Of a stretch of 64,000 nt of DNA, positions 35,701-43,267 are shown piece after piece. A program made the position numbers and the translations under genes. Numbering within the stretch: position 1 is the stretch's first letter; each line of letters starts with the position of its first letter. This stretch comes from Thiemannella venezuelensis (lineage in GTDB: Bacteria; Actinomycetota; Actinomycetes; Streptosporangiales; Streptosporangiaceae), in assembly GCF_014203605.1 (NCBI RefSeq), contig NZ_JACHJJ010000012.1, positions 150,070-214,069 of the forward strand, written 5' to 3'. A model generated the notes under the pieces. That model was given only the letters and a program-made list of their open reading frames with translations. It had not been told where the DNA came from and searched no databases.

Positions 35701-38420
35701 GGCAGCCAGCGGCCGAGGTCGCCGGTGCGGTACATGCGGGCGCCGGGCCCGCCGTACGGGTCGGGCAGGAAGCGGTCGGCGGTCAGGCCGGGCTGACCGA
35801 GGTAGCCGCGGGCCAGGCGGTCGCCGCCGATGTAGATCTCGCCCGTCATGCCGGGCGGGACGAGCCGCAGGTGCTCGTCCAGCACGTACAGCCGGACGCC
35901 GGGCAGCGGCCCGCCGACCGGCAGGGTCAGCGCGGTCTCGGGTGCGCCGGTGACGGCGTGGGTGGCCACGCCGACCGTGGCCTCGGTGGGCCCGTAGTGG
36001 TTGACCACGTCCGTGTGCCCGGCCAGCTCCCGGGCCCACGACCAGGTGGAGGCCTCGCCGCCGAGGATGAGCAGCTTGCGCGGGAGCAGCTCGGCGGGGT
36101 CCGCGGCGGCGAGGAGCGAGGCGAGGTGGGAGGGGGTCATCTTCAGGTAGTCGGTACGGCCCAGCGGCCCGGCGAGCTCCTCGGCCGGGGCCTGCGGGTC
36201 GAGCAGGTGCAGCTCGCCCCCGGTGAGCAGCGACAGGTAGAAGACCGTCACGCCGAAGTCGAAGGAGAGCGACTGGAGCAGGGTGAAGACCGAGCCCGGC
36301 TCGACGGCGAACCGCTCCCGGACCCCGGCCAGGTAGTTCAGCACCTGCCGGTGCTGCACCCCGACGCCCTTGGGCCGCCCGGTGGTGCCGGAGGTGTAGA
36401 TCACGTAGGCCAGGTGGTCGGGGGTGGTGCCGGGGTCGTCGAGCGCGGTCTCCTCCAGCGGCTCGGTGTCCAGGCAGACCACCGGGTGGCCGGCCGGGAC
36501 GAGCTCCCGCTGGGCCGAGGTGGTCAGGACCGCGACGGCCCCGGAGTCGCCGAGCATGTGGGCCAGCCGGTCGTGCGGCTGCTTGGGGTCGAGCGGGACG
36601 TAGGCGCCGCCCGCGGCCAGCACGCCGAGGACGGCGGCGGCCAGGTCCGTGGACCGGTCGAGCAGGACGCCGACCCGGACGTCGGGACCGACGCCGTGCC
36701 TCCGGCGCAGCAGCGCGGCGATCGCCTTCGACCGGTGCTCCAGCCCGGCGTAGGTCAGGCGGGCCGGAGCCCCGCCGTCCGGGCCGCCCGCGGGGTCGCA
36801 GACCACGGCGGTCGCGTCCGGGGTGAGCGCGGCCTGGGCGGTCACGATGTCGCCGAGCAGGCGGTGGCCGGTCGGCCGCGGCTCGGCGGCCGACCCGTAC
36901 CGCAGCACGAGGTCCCGCTCGGCGTCCGAGAGCATCGACAGCTCCCCGACCGGGGTGTCCGGCGCCTCGGCGATGGAGCGCAGCAGCGTCTCGAACCGGG
37001 CCGACAGCAGTTCCACCGTCCCCGGGTCGAACAGCTCGGTGTTGTAGGTGAAGTGGCCCCCCAGCCCGTCGGGCGTCTCGAACAGGTACAGCGCCAGGTC
37101 GTGGCGGGTGGTCCTGACCGGCGGGGGCAGGTACGCCACCCGCGGGTCGTCCCCGCCGTCGGCGTAGTTCTGCAGGGCGAACGCGACCTGGGCCAGCGGC
37201 GCGCGGCTGACGTCGCGGACCACGTTCAGCTCGGTGACCAGGCGGTCGAACGGCAGCTCGGCGTGGGCGAGGGCGTCCAGCGCGGTCTCCCGGACGCGCT
37301 CCAGGAACGCGGTGAACGGCGGGTCGCCGTCCAGGTCGGCGCGGAGCACCAGCGTGTTGACGAACATGCCGACGACGCCCTCCAGCTCGGGCAGGCCGCG
37401 CCCGGCCACCGGGGAGCCGACCGCGAAGTCCGCCTGCCCCGAGTAGCGGGCCAGCAGCACCTGGAAGGCCGCCAGCAGCGTCATGTACGGCGTCGCGTTC
37501 ACGGTCCGGCCCAGCTCGGCCAGCCGCCCGGTGAGGCCGGCGTCGATGCGGACGGTGAGCGCGGCGCCGTCGTAGCCCTGCTCGGCCGGGCGCGGCCGGT
37601 CGGTGGGCAGGTCGAGTGCGGGCAGTCCGGCCAGTTTCTCCCGCCAGTGGCCGATCTCGCGGCCCAGGTCGCGCCCGCGCTGCCAGATCGCGTAGTCGCC
37701 GTAGCCGACCGGCGGGGGCGGGAGGGTCTCGCCGTCGTAGAGGGCGAGCAGCTCGCGGAAGACGATGTCGAAGGACCAGCCGTCGACGACGGCGTGGTGG
37801 GCGGCGACCAGCAGGACGTGGTCGTCCGGGGCGATCCTGGCCAGGACGGCGCGCAGCAGCGGTCCGCGCTCCAGGTCGAACGGGACGGCCAGCGCGGCGT
37901 CGAACAGCTCCAGCGCCGCCTCCTGGTCCGCCGCCTCGACGACGTCCACCGGGACCGGCCCCGGCTCGTCGACGACCAGCTCGGGGGTGCCGTCCTCGGT
38001 GGTGGGGAAGCGCATCCGCAGGGCCTCGTGGCGGGCGGCGACCTGCTCCAGGGCGCGGCGCAGGGCGTCCTCGTCGAGCGGGCAGCGCAGCCGCACGACG
38101 GCCGGGACGGTGTAGGCGGTCAGGCCCGGACGGTACTGCTCCAGGAACCACAGGCGTTCCTGGGCGTGGGAGAGCGGCGGGAGGGCGCCGGGCGGCCGGG
38201 GGACGACGGCCCGGGTCTCCTCCCTGCGCCGCAGCCGCCGCGCGAGCAGCGCCCGCTTGGCGTCCGAGAGCTCCGGCTGCGCGCCCGCGGTGGCGGGCGC
38301 GGCAGTGGCGACGGTGGCGACGGTGGCGACGGGCGCGACGGTGGCGGCCGGCTCGGCCGGCGTGGTCGGGGCGGCCGAGCCGGCAAGGGCGGTCGATGCG
38401 GTCGATGCGGTCTCGGTCAC
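32763..38420 (-). CDS. NRPS module C-A-T-TE fused to an MFS exporter
   Basis: The 1885-residue protein reads, in order: a low-complexity leader; condensation domain (LSHAQERLWFLE; HHAVVDG with H208-H209); adenylation domain about 500-1000 (YVIYTSGTTGRPKG); carrier domain (LGGHSL, S1056); thioesterase about 1115-1350 with GHCG, so the nucleophile is C1193, plus Asp in GERDP and His in EAGHFF; a 60-residue linker; then an MFS_3-type permease from M1419 with about 12 helices. The adenylation pocket reads D-F-T-K-I-G-H-V-G-K, close to aspartate codes. The frame is continuous, but M1419 has its own GGAG site seven bases upstream, so a free transporter could also be made. The GTG start overlaps the E2 stop (GTGA). 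It probably adds the last residue, releases the product and exports it. Confidence 0.92.
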   Translation of the reverse strand: MTETASTASTALAGSAAPTTPAEPAATVAPVATVATVATAAPATAGAQPELSDAKRALLARRLRRREETRAVVPRPPGALPPLSHAQERLWFLEQYRPGLTAYTVPAVVRLRCPLDEDALRRALEQVAARHEALRMRFPTTEDGTPELVVDEPGPVPVDVVEAADQEAALELFDAALAVPFDLERGPLLRAVLARIAPDDHVLLVAAHHAVVDGWSFDIVFRELLALYDGETLPPPPVGYGDYAIWQRGRDLGREIGHWREKLAGLPALDLPTDRPRPAEQGYDGAALTVRIDAGLTGRLAELGRTVNATPYMTLLAAFQVLLARYSGQADFAVGSPVAGRGLPELEGVVGMFVNTLVLRADLDGDPPFTAFLERVRETALDALAHAELPFDRLVTELNVVRDVSRAPLAQVAFALQNYADGGDDPRVAYLPPPVRTTRHDLALYLFETPDGLGGHFTYNTELFDPGTVELLSARFETLLRSIAEAPDTPVGELSMLSDAERDLVLRYGSAAEPRPTGHRLLGDIVTAQAALTPDATAVVCDPAGGPDGGAPARLTYAGLEHRSKAIAALLRRRHGVGPDVRVGVLLDRSTDLAAAVLGVLAAGGAYVPLDPKQPHDRLAHMLGDSGAVAVLTTSAQRELVPAGHPVVCLDTEPLEETALDDPGTTPDHLAYVIYTSGTTGRPKGVGVQHRQVLNYLAGVRERFAVEPGSVFTLLQSLSFDFGVTVFYLSLLTGGELHLLDPQAPAEELAGPLGRTDYLKMTPSHLASLLAAADPAELLPRKLLILGGEASTWSWARELAGHTDVVNHYGPTEATVGVATHAVTGAPETALTLPVGGPLPGVRLYVLDEHLRLVPPGMTGEIYIGGDRLARGYLGQPGLTADRFLPDPYGGPGARMYRTGDLGRWLPGGELSFLGRRDLQVKVRGYRVELTEIESVLADQEGVAQAVVELRGDRLVAYLVGERAPVGELRARLADRLPEYMIPGRFVWLDELPLKSHGKVDRARLPEPGDERPDQEAGFAPPETPLEEGVAQVWAEVLGLARVGVLDDFFDLGGHSLLAAQVVARLRKVLPAGGRQISILDLFKHRTVRELARLAETAESGPRALLHRLTPARTLTGTLTGTLVCAPYNGGSAAIYQPLADALPDDWALHAIAVPGQELGLVEETRPVAEVAEGCAAEILAGIRGPVVLYGHCGLGVMLTVEIARRLEAAGRPAEAVYLGGIFPFARPSSLLARLADLTDRLRNDQAWANALRAAGLDIDELSPEELKMIIDNRREGTRETERYFTRLLAEGVEPLQAPIVSVVGERDPATEFYQERYREWHLLSDSASLVVLDEAGHFFLKYRAEELAGVVTGTHRAVSSGETAALGRTDRSTWWLEGVSRRSPDDPAAEQEGVPDAPDRRAPTGTARPGPAGPEPSMKRFGAVAAGQLVSIIGSALTEFAVPLWIYTTTGSLANFALFSVLALLPGLLVSPLAGALVDRYDRRRVMLAGDAGAFGTQLALGVLLWTGSLQVWHIYPLLVVLSVSLTFQRLAYGSAIPQLVPKRFLGHANGVVQMVTGTAQLVVPLAAVGLLAGIGLEGILILDVASYTFAIGVLLLVRFPKTMAARRRESLAAEMVEGWRFSWGNRWFRAMLVFFVVLNVFLSPLFLLISPLVLGFATLEDAGRVAFFGGLGVFLGGLAVTVWGGPRHRRMRGVLLTTLALAAFCLVTGVRENLVVIAVGAFGMSFWLTVLNGVYATIVQVKVPQRFHGRVMALNQLVALSALPVGFGLVAPYGSALFEPLMRPGGPLADTVGAVIGTGEGRGVGLMYLLFAVAIAGVALVALRTRTLSRFDDEMPDALPDDLVGLQTVRRRAEPADAEAGEAGETSAPPAEEPVAEAVTLRR

Positions 38421-39649
38421 TGGATCTCCTGGCGGAGCGCGGCCAGGAACAGTGCGGCGTCCCGGCCGTTGACGATTCGGTGGTCGTAGGCCAGGCCGAT
38501 GTCGGTGACGGTCCGGACCGTCACCGAGCCGTCGGCGGCCAGAACGGTCTCCGGCCGGGGAGAGGTCACCGCGAGGGCGGCGGCCGTACCGGGCAGGACG
38601 ATCGGGACGGCGAGGATCACGTCGGCGTCGGTGTGCAGGGTGACGGTGATGTTCGCCCCCGTCAGGTCCCTCTCCCGGAAGTCGCCCGTGGCGGCGGCCA
38701 GCCGATGGCGCATCATCGCGGCGGCGATGTCGCGCAGGGAACCGGTCTCGCGGACGACGGGCACGTACAGCCCCTCGCCCAGGTCGAAGGTGACCCCGAT
38801 CCGCGGGGCGTCGGGCAGCCGGACCACCGGACCGGGCGCGTGCCCCGCGTCCGCGGTGTCCTCGACGGAGGCGAACAGCAGCGGGAAGCGCTCGTGCAGA
38901 CCGGCCACCGCCTGCACGAACAGCTCGGGGAGGCCGACCGGCCTGCGCACCTCGCGGGTCAGCGCGCGGGCCCGCTCCAGGGCCCGGCCGACGTCGAAGC
39001 GCACCACGGTGTAGGCCGCCGGGACCGTCCGGTGGGAGAGGGCCACGGCGCGGGCCACGGCCCGCTGGACACGCGGCAGCTCGTACCTCCCCGTCCCGTC
39101 GTCCGCTCCGGCACCGTTCGCGGGGGCGTCCCCGCCGGCGAGGCGTTCGACGTCGGCCCGGCGGACCAGCGGCAGGCCCAGGGCCAGCACGCGGTCCTCG
39201 GCGACGCCCAGCTCCAGCATCGCGGCACGGGCGGGAGCGGTGATCAGGGAGTCGGCCGCCGCCCCGGTGGGCGTGCCGGCCGTGTCGCCGCCGGACGGCC
39301 CGGCCGCTCCGCCGGAGCCCGCCCGGTCCCCGGAGGCGGCGCCGTTCACGGAGCCCGTCCCGTCCCCGGGAGGGGTGCCGTTCACGGAGGCCGCCCCGTC
39401 TCCGGAGGGGATGCCGTCTCCGGAGAGGATCCGGGCCAGCACCGCGCCCGGGGCGATCCAGGCGTCCTTGGCCGCGACGTGGACCAGCCGTCCGGAGTCG
39501 GCCGCCTCGATCTCGTCGGCGGCCTTGGAGGTCTCCAGGACGGCGACCGCCTCGCCGGCGCGCACCGGTTCGCCGTCGCCGACGAGCCACTCCACGACCA
39601 GGTACTCGGTGTCCTGGTTGTTCAGTTTGGGGACGAGGACGTCAGCCAC
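38417..39649 (-). CDS. 2-oxoacid dehydrogenase-type acyltransferase (E2)
   Basis: The 410-residue protein has a lipoyl domain (lipoylated K42 in ETSKAADE), a 60-residue Gly/Ala/Ser linker, a divergent peripheral-subunit-binding domain (ITAPARAAMLELGVAEDRV) and a catalytic domain. The catalytic motif near the C-terminus is DHRIVNG (H390), with Asn394 where E2 enzymes usually have Asp. It would accept an acyl unit from E1 on the lipoyl arm and pass it on, either to CoA or to a carrier protein. It overlaps E1-beta by 8 bp and the NRPS by 4 bp. No E3 gene is present in the window. Confidence 0.9.
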   Translation of the reverse strand: MADVLVPKLNNQDTEYLVVEWLVGDGEPVRAGEAVAVLETSKAADEIEAADSGRLVHVAAKDAWIAPGAVLARILSGDGIPSGDGAASVNGTPPGDGTGSVNGAASGDRAGSGGAAGPSGGDTAGTPTGAAADSLITAPARAAMLELGVAEDRVLALGLPLVRRADVERLAGGDAPANGAGADDGTGRYELPRVQRAVARAVALSHRTVPAAYTVVRFDVGRALERARALTREVRRPVGLPELFVQAVAGLHERFPLLFASVEDTADAGHAPGPVVRLPDAPRIGVTFDLGEGLYVPVVRETGSLRDIAAAMMRHRLAAATGDFRERDLTGANITVTLHTDADVILAVPIVLPGTAAALAVTSPRPETVLAADGSVTVRTVTDIGLAYDHRIVNGRDAALFLAALRQEIQ

Positions 39650-40640
39650 GCAGGGCCTCCCGTACGGCGTGGTGGATCGCGGACTCGGTGACGAGCACCT
39701 CCCGCTCCAGGTGGGCGGCGGTGGGGATGACCGACGCCTTGGAGCAGACCAGGCGGACCGGTCCCCGGAGCCGGTCCCAGGCGCGCTGGTGGATCCGGTG
39801 GGCGACCTCGCCGCCCCAGGTGCCGCCGGGGGTGCTCTCCTCGGCGACCACCACGACCGGGCCGAGGTACGGCAGCAGCGCCTCGGCGTCCAGCGGGTAC
39901 AGCCGGGAGGGCACCAGCAGCCTGCAGGAGATCTCCTCCTGGAGCAGCAGCGACCGCATCGCGCCCAGCGCCCGGTGCGCCGTCCCGCCCGGCGCGACGA
40001 TCACGCAGTCGGGGCGGCCGGCCAGGTCGGGCACGGCCGGGTCGACCACGGCGAGCCCGCCGTCGCGGCGCACCTCGAACAGCGGGTCCGCCTGGCCCAT
40101 CGGCCGGGTGTAGAGGACCTTGTCCTCGAAGAACAGGCACGGCTCGCCCCGGTCCACCATGGCCGCGAAGACCTCGCGGTTGTCGTGGAAGGGCGACATC
40201 TCGTACAGCGCCAGCCCGGGCACGCCGACGAAGTGCTTCTGCAGGCTCTGGCTGTGCGTGGGGCCGTAGCCCCGTCCGCCGCCGGTGGGGCAGCGGACGA
40301 CCATCCGCAGCGGCAGGCGCGAGCCGTACATCGAGACCGACTTGGCGGCGAAGTTGCACAGCTGGTCGAAGGCGAGCGTGACGAAGTCGCCGAACATGAT
40401 CTCGGCCACCGCGGTGTTGCCGGTCAGTGCGAGTCCGGCGGCGACCCCGGTGAGGGCGCCCTCGCTGATCGGCGTGGTGATCACCCGGTCGGGGAAGCGC
40501 GTGGACAGCCCTTTTGTGATCTTGAAGGCGCCGCCGTACGGGTCCAGGACGTCCTCTCCCAGCACGTACGCCGTGGGGTCGTCGTCGAGCAGCCCGTGCA
40601 GGGCGGCGTTGAGGTTCTCGGCTACGCGCACGGCGACCAC
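39642..40640 (-). CDS. Thiamine-dependent dehydrogenase E1 beta subunit
   Basis: The 332-residue protein pairs with E1-alpha to decarboxylate a 2-oxoacid, or cleave a ketose, on thiamine diphosphate. It shows the family start (LNAALHGLLDDDPTAYVLGEDV, GGAFKITKGL), PISEGALTGVAAGLAL, the RCPTGGGRGYGPTHSQS loop and the C-terminal transketolase domain (VVVVAEESTPGGTWGGEV). The length and layout match pyruvate/acetoin-type E1-beta rather than the larger fused E1. It overlaps E1-alpha by 19 bp. Confidence 0.92.
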   Translation of the reverse strand: MVAVRVAENLNAALHGLLDDDPTAYVLGEDVLDPYGGAFKITKGLSTRFPDRVITTPISEGALTGVAAGLALTGNTAVAEIMFGDFVTLAFDQLCNFAAKSVSMYGSRLPLRMVVRCPTGGGRGYGPTHSQSLQKHFVGVPGLALYEMSPFHDNREVFAAMVDRGEPCLFFEDKVLYTRPMGQADPLFEVRRDGGLAVVDPAVPDLAGRPDCVIVAPGGTAHRALGAMRSLLLQEEISCRLLVPSRLYPLDAEALLPYLGPVVVVAEESTPGGTWGGEVAHRIHQRAWDRLRGPVRLVCSKASVIPTAAHLEREVLVTESAIHHAVREALRG

Positions 40641-41566
40641 CTCGACGGGGGGCGGGCGGCGACCTCGTCGGCGACGCCCCGGACCCGGGCGCGGGCGGGC
40701 CCGTCGAACCGGTGGAAGTGCTCGGGGTGGTCGTGGGCGTAGCGGCCGTACCAGTCGTTCTCCTGCGCCGCCCGGATCGCCTGCGGGGAGCGGGTGTCGT
40801 CTCCCTTGCTGTGCGGGCCGAGCCGGTGGGTGACGAACTCCACGACCAGCGGCCGGCCTTCCCGCACCCGTGCGACCGCCGGCTCCAGCTCGCGGCGGAT
40901 CTCGTTGACGTCGGCGGAGACGACGAGGCGGTGGGCGATGCCGAACGCCGCCGCCCGGCCGGCGACGGTCCCCGCCATCTGCGACGCGGTGGGCGTGGAC
41001 TGGGCGATGCCGTTGTTCTCCACGACCACCAGCAGCGGGAGCCGCCAGAGCGCGGCCAGGTTGAGCGCCTCGTAGACGGCGCCCTCCCCCCAGGTCCCGT
41101 CGCCGATGTACACGCAGGCCAGTGCGCCGGGCCCGGTCCGCCGCAGGTGCAGGGCGACGCCGGCGGCGACCGGGAGGCTCTCCCCCTGCACCCCGGTCGA
41201 CAGGTAGCCGTCGCGGTGGACGTGCTGGCTGCCGCCCACCCCGCCGCAGACCGCGCCCTCCCTGCCCATGATCTCCGCCAGCAGCCCGTGCGCGTCGCCG
41301 AACCTGGCCAGGTAGTGGCCGTGGCCGCGGTGGTTGCTGAACACGAAGTCGGCCGGTCCCAGCAGGGGCCGCAGCGCCACCGGGACGTACTCCTGGCCCA
41401 GGCAGGTGTGGGTGGTGCCGTTCAGCTCGCCTCTGCCGTACAGCCGGAGCAACTCCAGCTCGAAGTGCCGGATCAGCAGCAGCAGTTCGAGGTCGTCGTC
41501 GGCCAGGCGGGAGAGCCCGGGACGGCCGGCCGCGGGGTCGAGGGCGGGGACGAGGGTCTCAGTCAT
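40622..41566 (-). CDS. Thiamine-dependent dehydrogenase E1 alpha subunit
   Basis: The 314-residue protein carries the thiamine-diphosphate motif GDGTWGEGAVYEALNLA followed by VVVENN, as well as SNHRGHGHYLA and GGVGGSQHV, typical of E1-alpha. The C-terminus is short. The gene starts 8 bp inside the end of a free carrier-protein gene, so the two are translated together; this suggests that the carrier protein, rather than CoA, is the acyl acceptor of the complex (inference). The substrate, pyruvate, a branched oxoacid or a ketose phosphate, cannot be read. Confidence 0.92.
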   Translation of the reverse strand: MTETLVPALDPAAGRPGLSRLADDDLELLLLIRHFELELLRLYGRGELNGTTHTCLGQEYVPVALRPLLGPADFVFSNHRGHGHYLARFGDAHGLLAEIMGREGAVCGGVGGSQHVHRDGYLSTGVQGESLPVAAGVALHLRRTGPGALACVYIGDGTWGEGAVYEALNLAALWRLPLLVVVENNGIAQSTPTASQMAGTVAGRAAAFGIAHRLVVSADVNEIRRELEPAVARVREGRPLVVEFVTHRLGPHSKGDDTRSPQAIRAAQENDWYGRYAHDHPEHFHRFDGPARARVRGVADEVAARPPSRWSPCA

Positions 41567-41789
41567 CGCCGAGGATCTCGACGATGCCGGCGATGGTGGG
41601 GTTGTCGAAGAAGTCGTCGAGCTCGACCTCCACGCCGAGGCGCTTGCGCATCCGGACGATGATCTGCGTGATGGTCAGGGAGTGGCCGCCGAGGTCGAAG
41701 ACGTCGTCGTGGTCGCCGATCGGCGAGATGCCCAGGACCTCCTCCCATATCTCCCGGACCTGGTCGGTGAGGGTGGTGACGGAACCCAT
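41559..41789 (-). CDS. Free-standing peptidyl/acyl carrier protein
   Basis: The 76-residue carrier protein has the phosphopantetheine site S37 in DLGGHSLT, an NRPS-type motif. The ATG at 41789 has GGAG seven bases upstream. It follows the stand-alone condensation gene by 176 bp of repeat-rich DNA and overlaps E1-alpha by 8 bp. It may be loaded by the adenylate-forming ligase upstream or by the E1/E2 complex downstream; position favours one of these over the two multidomain NRPSs. Confidence 0.93.
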   Translation of the reverse strand: MGSVTTLTDQVREIWEEVLGISPIGDHDDVFDLGGHSLTITQIIVRMRKRLGVEVELDDFFDNPTIAGIVEILGDD

Positions 41790-41810
41790 GTCGTGCTCCA
41801 GAGGGTCGTG

Positions 41811-41862
41811 CGCGGTTCGGTGGGTCGTTCGGTGGCGGATCGTTCGGTGGCGGATCGTTCGG
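41811..41862. repeat. 15-bp tandem repeats between condensation and carrier genes
   Basis: CGTTCGGTGGCGGAT occurs perfectly at 41826-41840 and 41841-41855, with partial copies on both sides. A second repeated block (CCCGGCGGGG, 41920-41960) follows toward the condensation gene. The 176-bp gap is the only sizeable one in the minus-strand operon and appears non-coding. Confidence 0.7.
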
Positions 41863-41965
41863 GGTCGTGCGGTGGTGGTGCGGTGGCGGCCCGCCGGAGG
41901 CGGGACCCCGGTGCGGGGGCCCGGCGGGGGTCCAGTGGAGACCCGGCGGGGGCCCGGTGCGGGGC

Positions 41966-43267
41966 TCAGTGCGGGGGCGCCAGGTCGCGCAGGCGCAGAC
42001 CGGGATCGCGGGCGGCCCGTTCCAGCAGCAGGCGCAGGTCGCCGACCACCCGGCGGGCGTCCGGCACGGCCTCGGGGTCGTGGCGCAGGGCGATGTCGAG
42101 GCCGTCCGTCCCGTCCACGCACTGCAGGTGGAGCGCGCCGCGCACGGAGCCGGTGGGGACCATCCGGTCCACCGTGCAGTCCAGGCCGGTGAAGACCGGA
42201 TCCGGGACGGCCCGGGTGCGGTAGCTCACGGAGACGGGCGCCAGCGCGGCGTGCGGCCGCAGGCGGGGCAGCGCGCGGCTCAGCGGGACCCGGCGGAACC
42301 GGTAGACCTCCCGCAGCCCGGCCCGCAGCCCGGCGGCGAATCCGCGGAAGGTCTCCTCCGGCCCCGGGCGTGAGGCGACGGGCAGTTCGTTGACGAACAC
42401 GCCGATGTGCCCGGCGGCCTCGGCGGGCCGGGTGGACAGGTCCACGGCCGTGGTGACCTCGGCGTTGCCGTACCCGGCCAGCAGGGTGTGCAGCGCGGCG
42501 AGGAACGTCTCGAACCGGGTCAGCCCGGCGACGGGAACGAGACCGGCGGAGAAGCGGAGCGTGCGGCCCCCGGCCGCGCGGCGGGAGCGCACCGCCCGGC
42601 CGCGCAGCAGCGTCTCGCCGGGCTCCCGCCACCGGGACGCCCAGAACTCCCGGGCGGCCGGCAGCTCCGCGGCCACCCGCTCGCGCTCGGCCCGGCCGTG
42701 GTCGAGCGCCGGCAGCGGGGCGAGCCGCTCGCCGTTGCGGAGCGCCGCGAGATCGCGGACCAGGATGTCCTTGGAGTGGCCGTCGAAGACCAGGTGGTGG
42801 GCGGTGAAGGCGAGTGTGTGCCGCCCGGGGCCGGTCTCGACGAGGGCGAACCGGGCCAGCGGCCCTGTCTCCAGGTCGAAGGGCGCGAAGACCTCCTCCC
42901 GTACGGCCTCGGGCCAGGCGTCCGGATCCTCCGGCAGCGCCGCCCCGGTCACCCGCATGCGCCGTACCGGGACCGGGGCGCCGGGGACCAGCCGCAGGCC
43001 GCCGTCCGCCTCGGCCACGACGGAGCCCAGCACCGGGTGCCGGTCCACGAGCGCGGCGCAGGCCGCCGCGAGCGCGTCCGGGTCCAGGTCGCCGCGCAGG
43101 TGGATCAGGAGCGGCATGTGGTAGGCGGTTCCCGCCCTCCCGGTCTGCTCGGTCACCCACATCCCCTGCTGGAGAAAGGTGGCCTCGGCGCCGTCCGGGC
43201 CGGGCGGCGGTCCCGCGGGAGGGGGCGGCGGGGCGACGGGGGGCGGGTTCGGCAGGGTGGCGCTCAT
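41966..43267 (-). CDS. Stand-alone NRPS condensation protein
   Basis: The 433-residue condensation-domain protein has the intact HHLVFDG motif (H157-H158, D162-G163), an N-terminal LQQGMWVTEQTGRAGTAYHMPLLI stretch and the late GVFVNELPV latch region. It begins with a 25-residue Pro-rich tail. It has no adenylation or carrier domain, so it should join units on separate carrier proteins, probably the one encoded next. Its ATG overlaps the ligase stop (ATGA). Confidence 0.9.
   Translation of the reverse strand: MSATLPNPPPVAPPPPPAGPPPGPDGAEATFLQQGMWVTEQTGRAGTAYHMPLLIHLRGDLDPDALAAACAALVDRHPVLGSVVAEADGGLRLVPGAPVPVRRMRVTGAALPEDPDAWPEAVREEVFAPFDLETGPLARFALVETGPGRHTLAFTAHHLVFDGHSKDILVRDLAALRNGERLAPLPALDHGRAERERVAAELPAAREFWASRWREPGETLLRGRAVRSRRAAGGRTLRFSAGLVPVAGLTRFETFLAALHTLLAGYGNAEVTTAVDLSTRPAEAAGHIGVFVNELPVASRPGPEETFRGFAAGLRAGLREVYRFRRVPLSRALPRLRPHAALAPVSVSYRTRAVPDPVFTGLDCTVDRMVPTGSVRGALHLQCVDGTDGLDIALRHDPEAVPDARRVVGDLRLLLERAARDPGLRLRDLAPPH

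Noticed and set aside
33171..38489. A 1772-codon open frame antisense to the NRPS-MFS gene
   Set aside because: Same GC mirror effect; no recognisable motif, while the minus strand has complete C-A-T-TE-MFS motifs.
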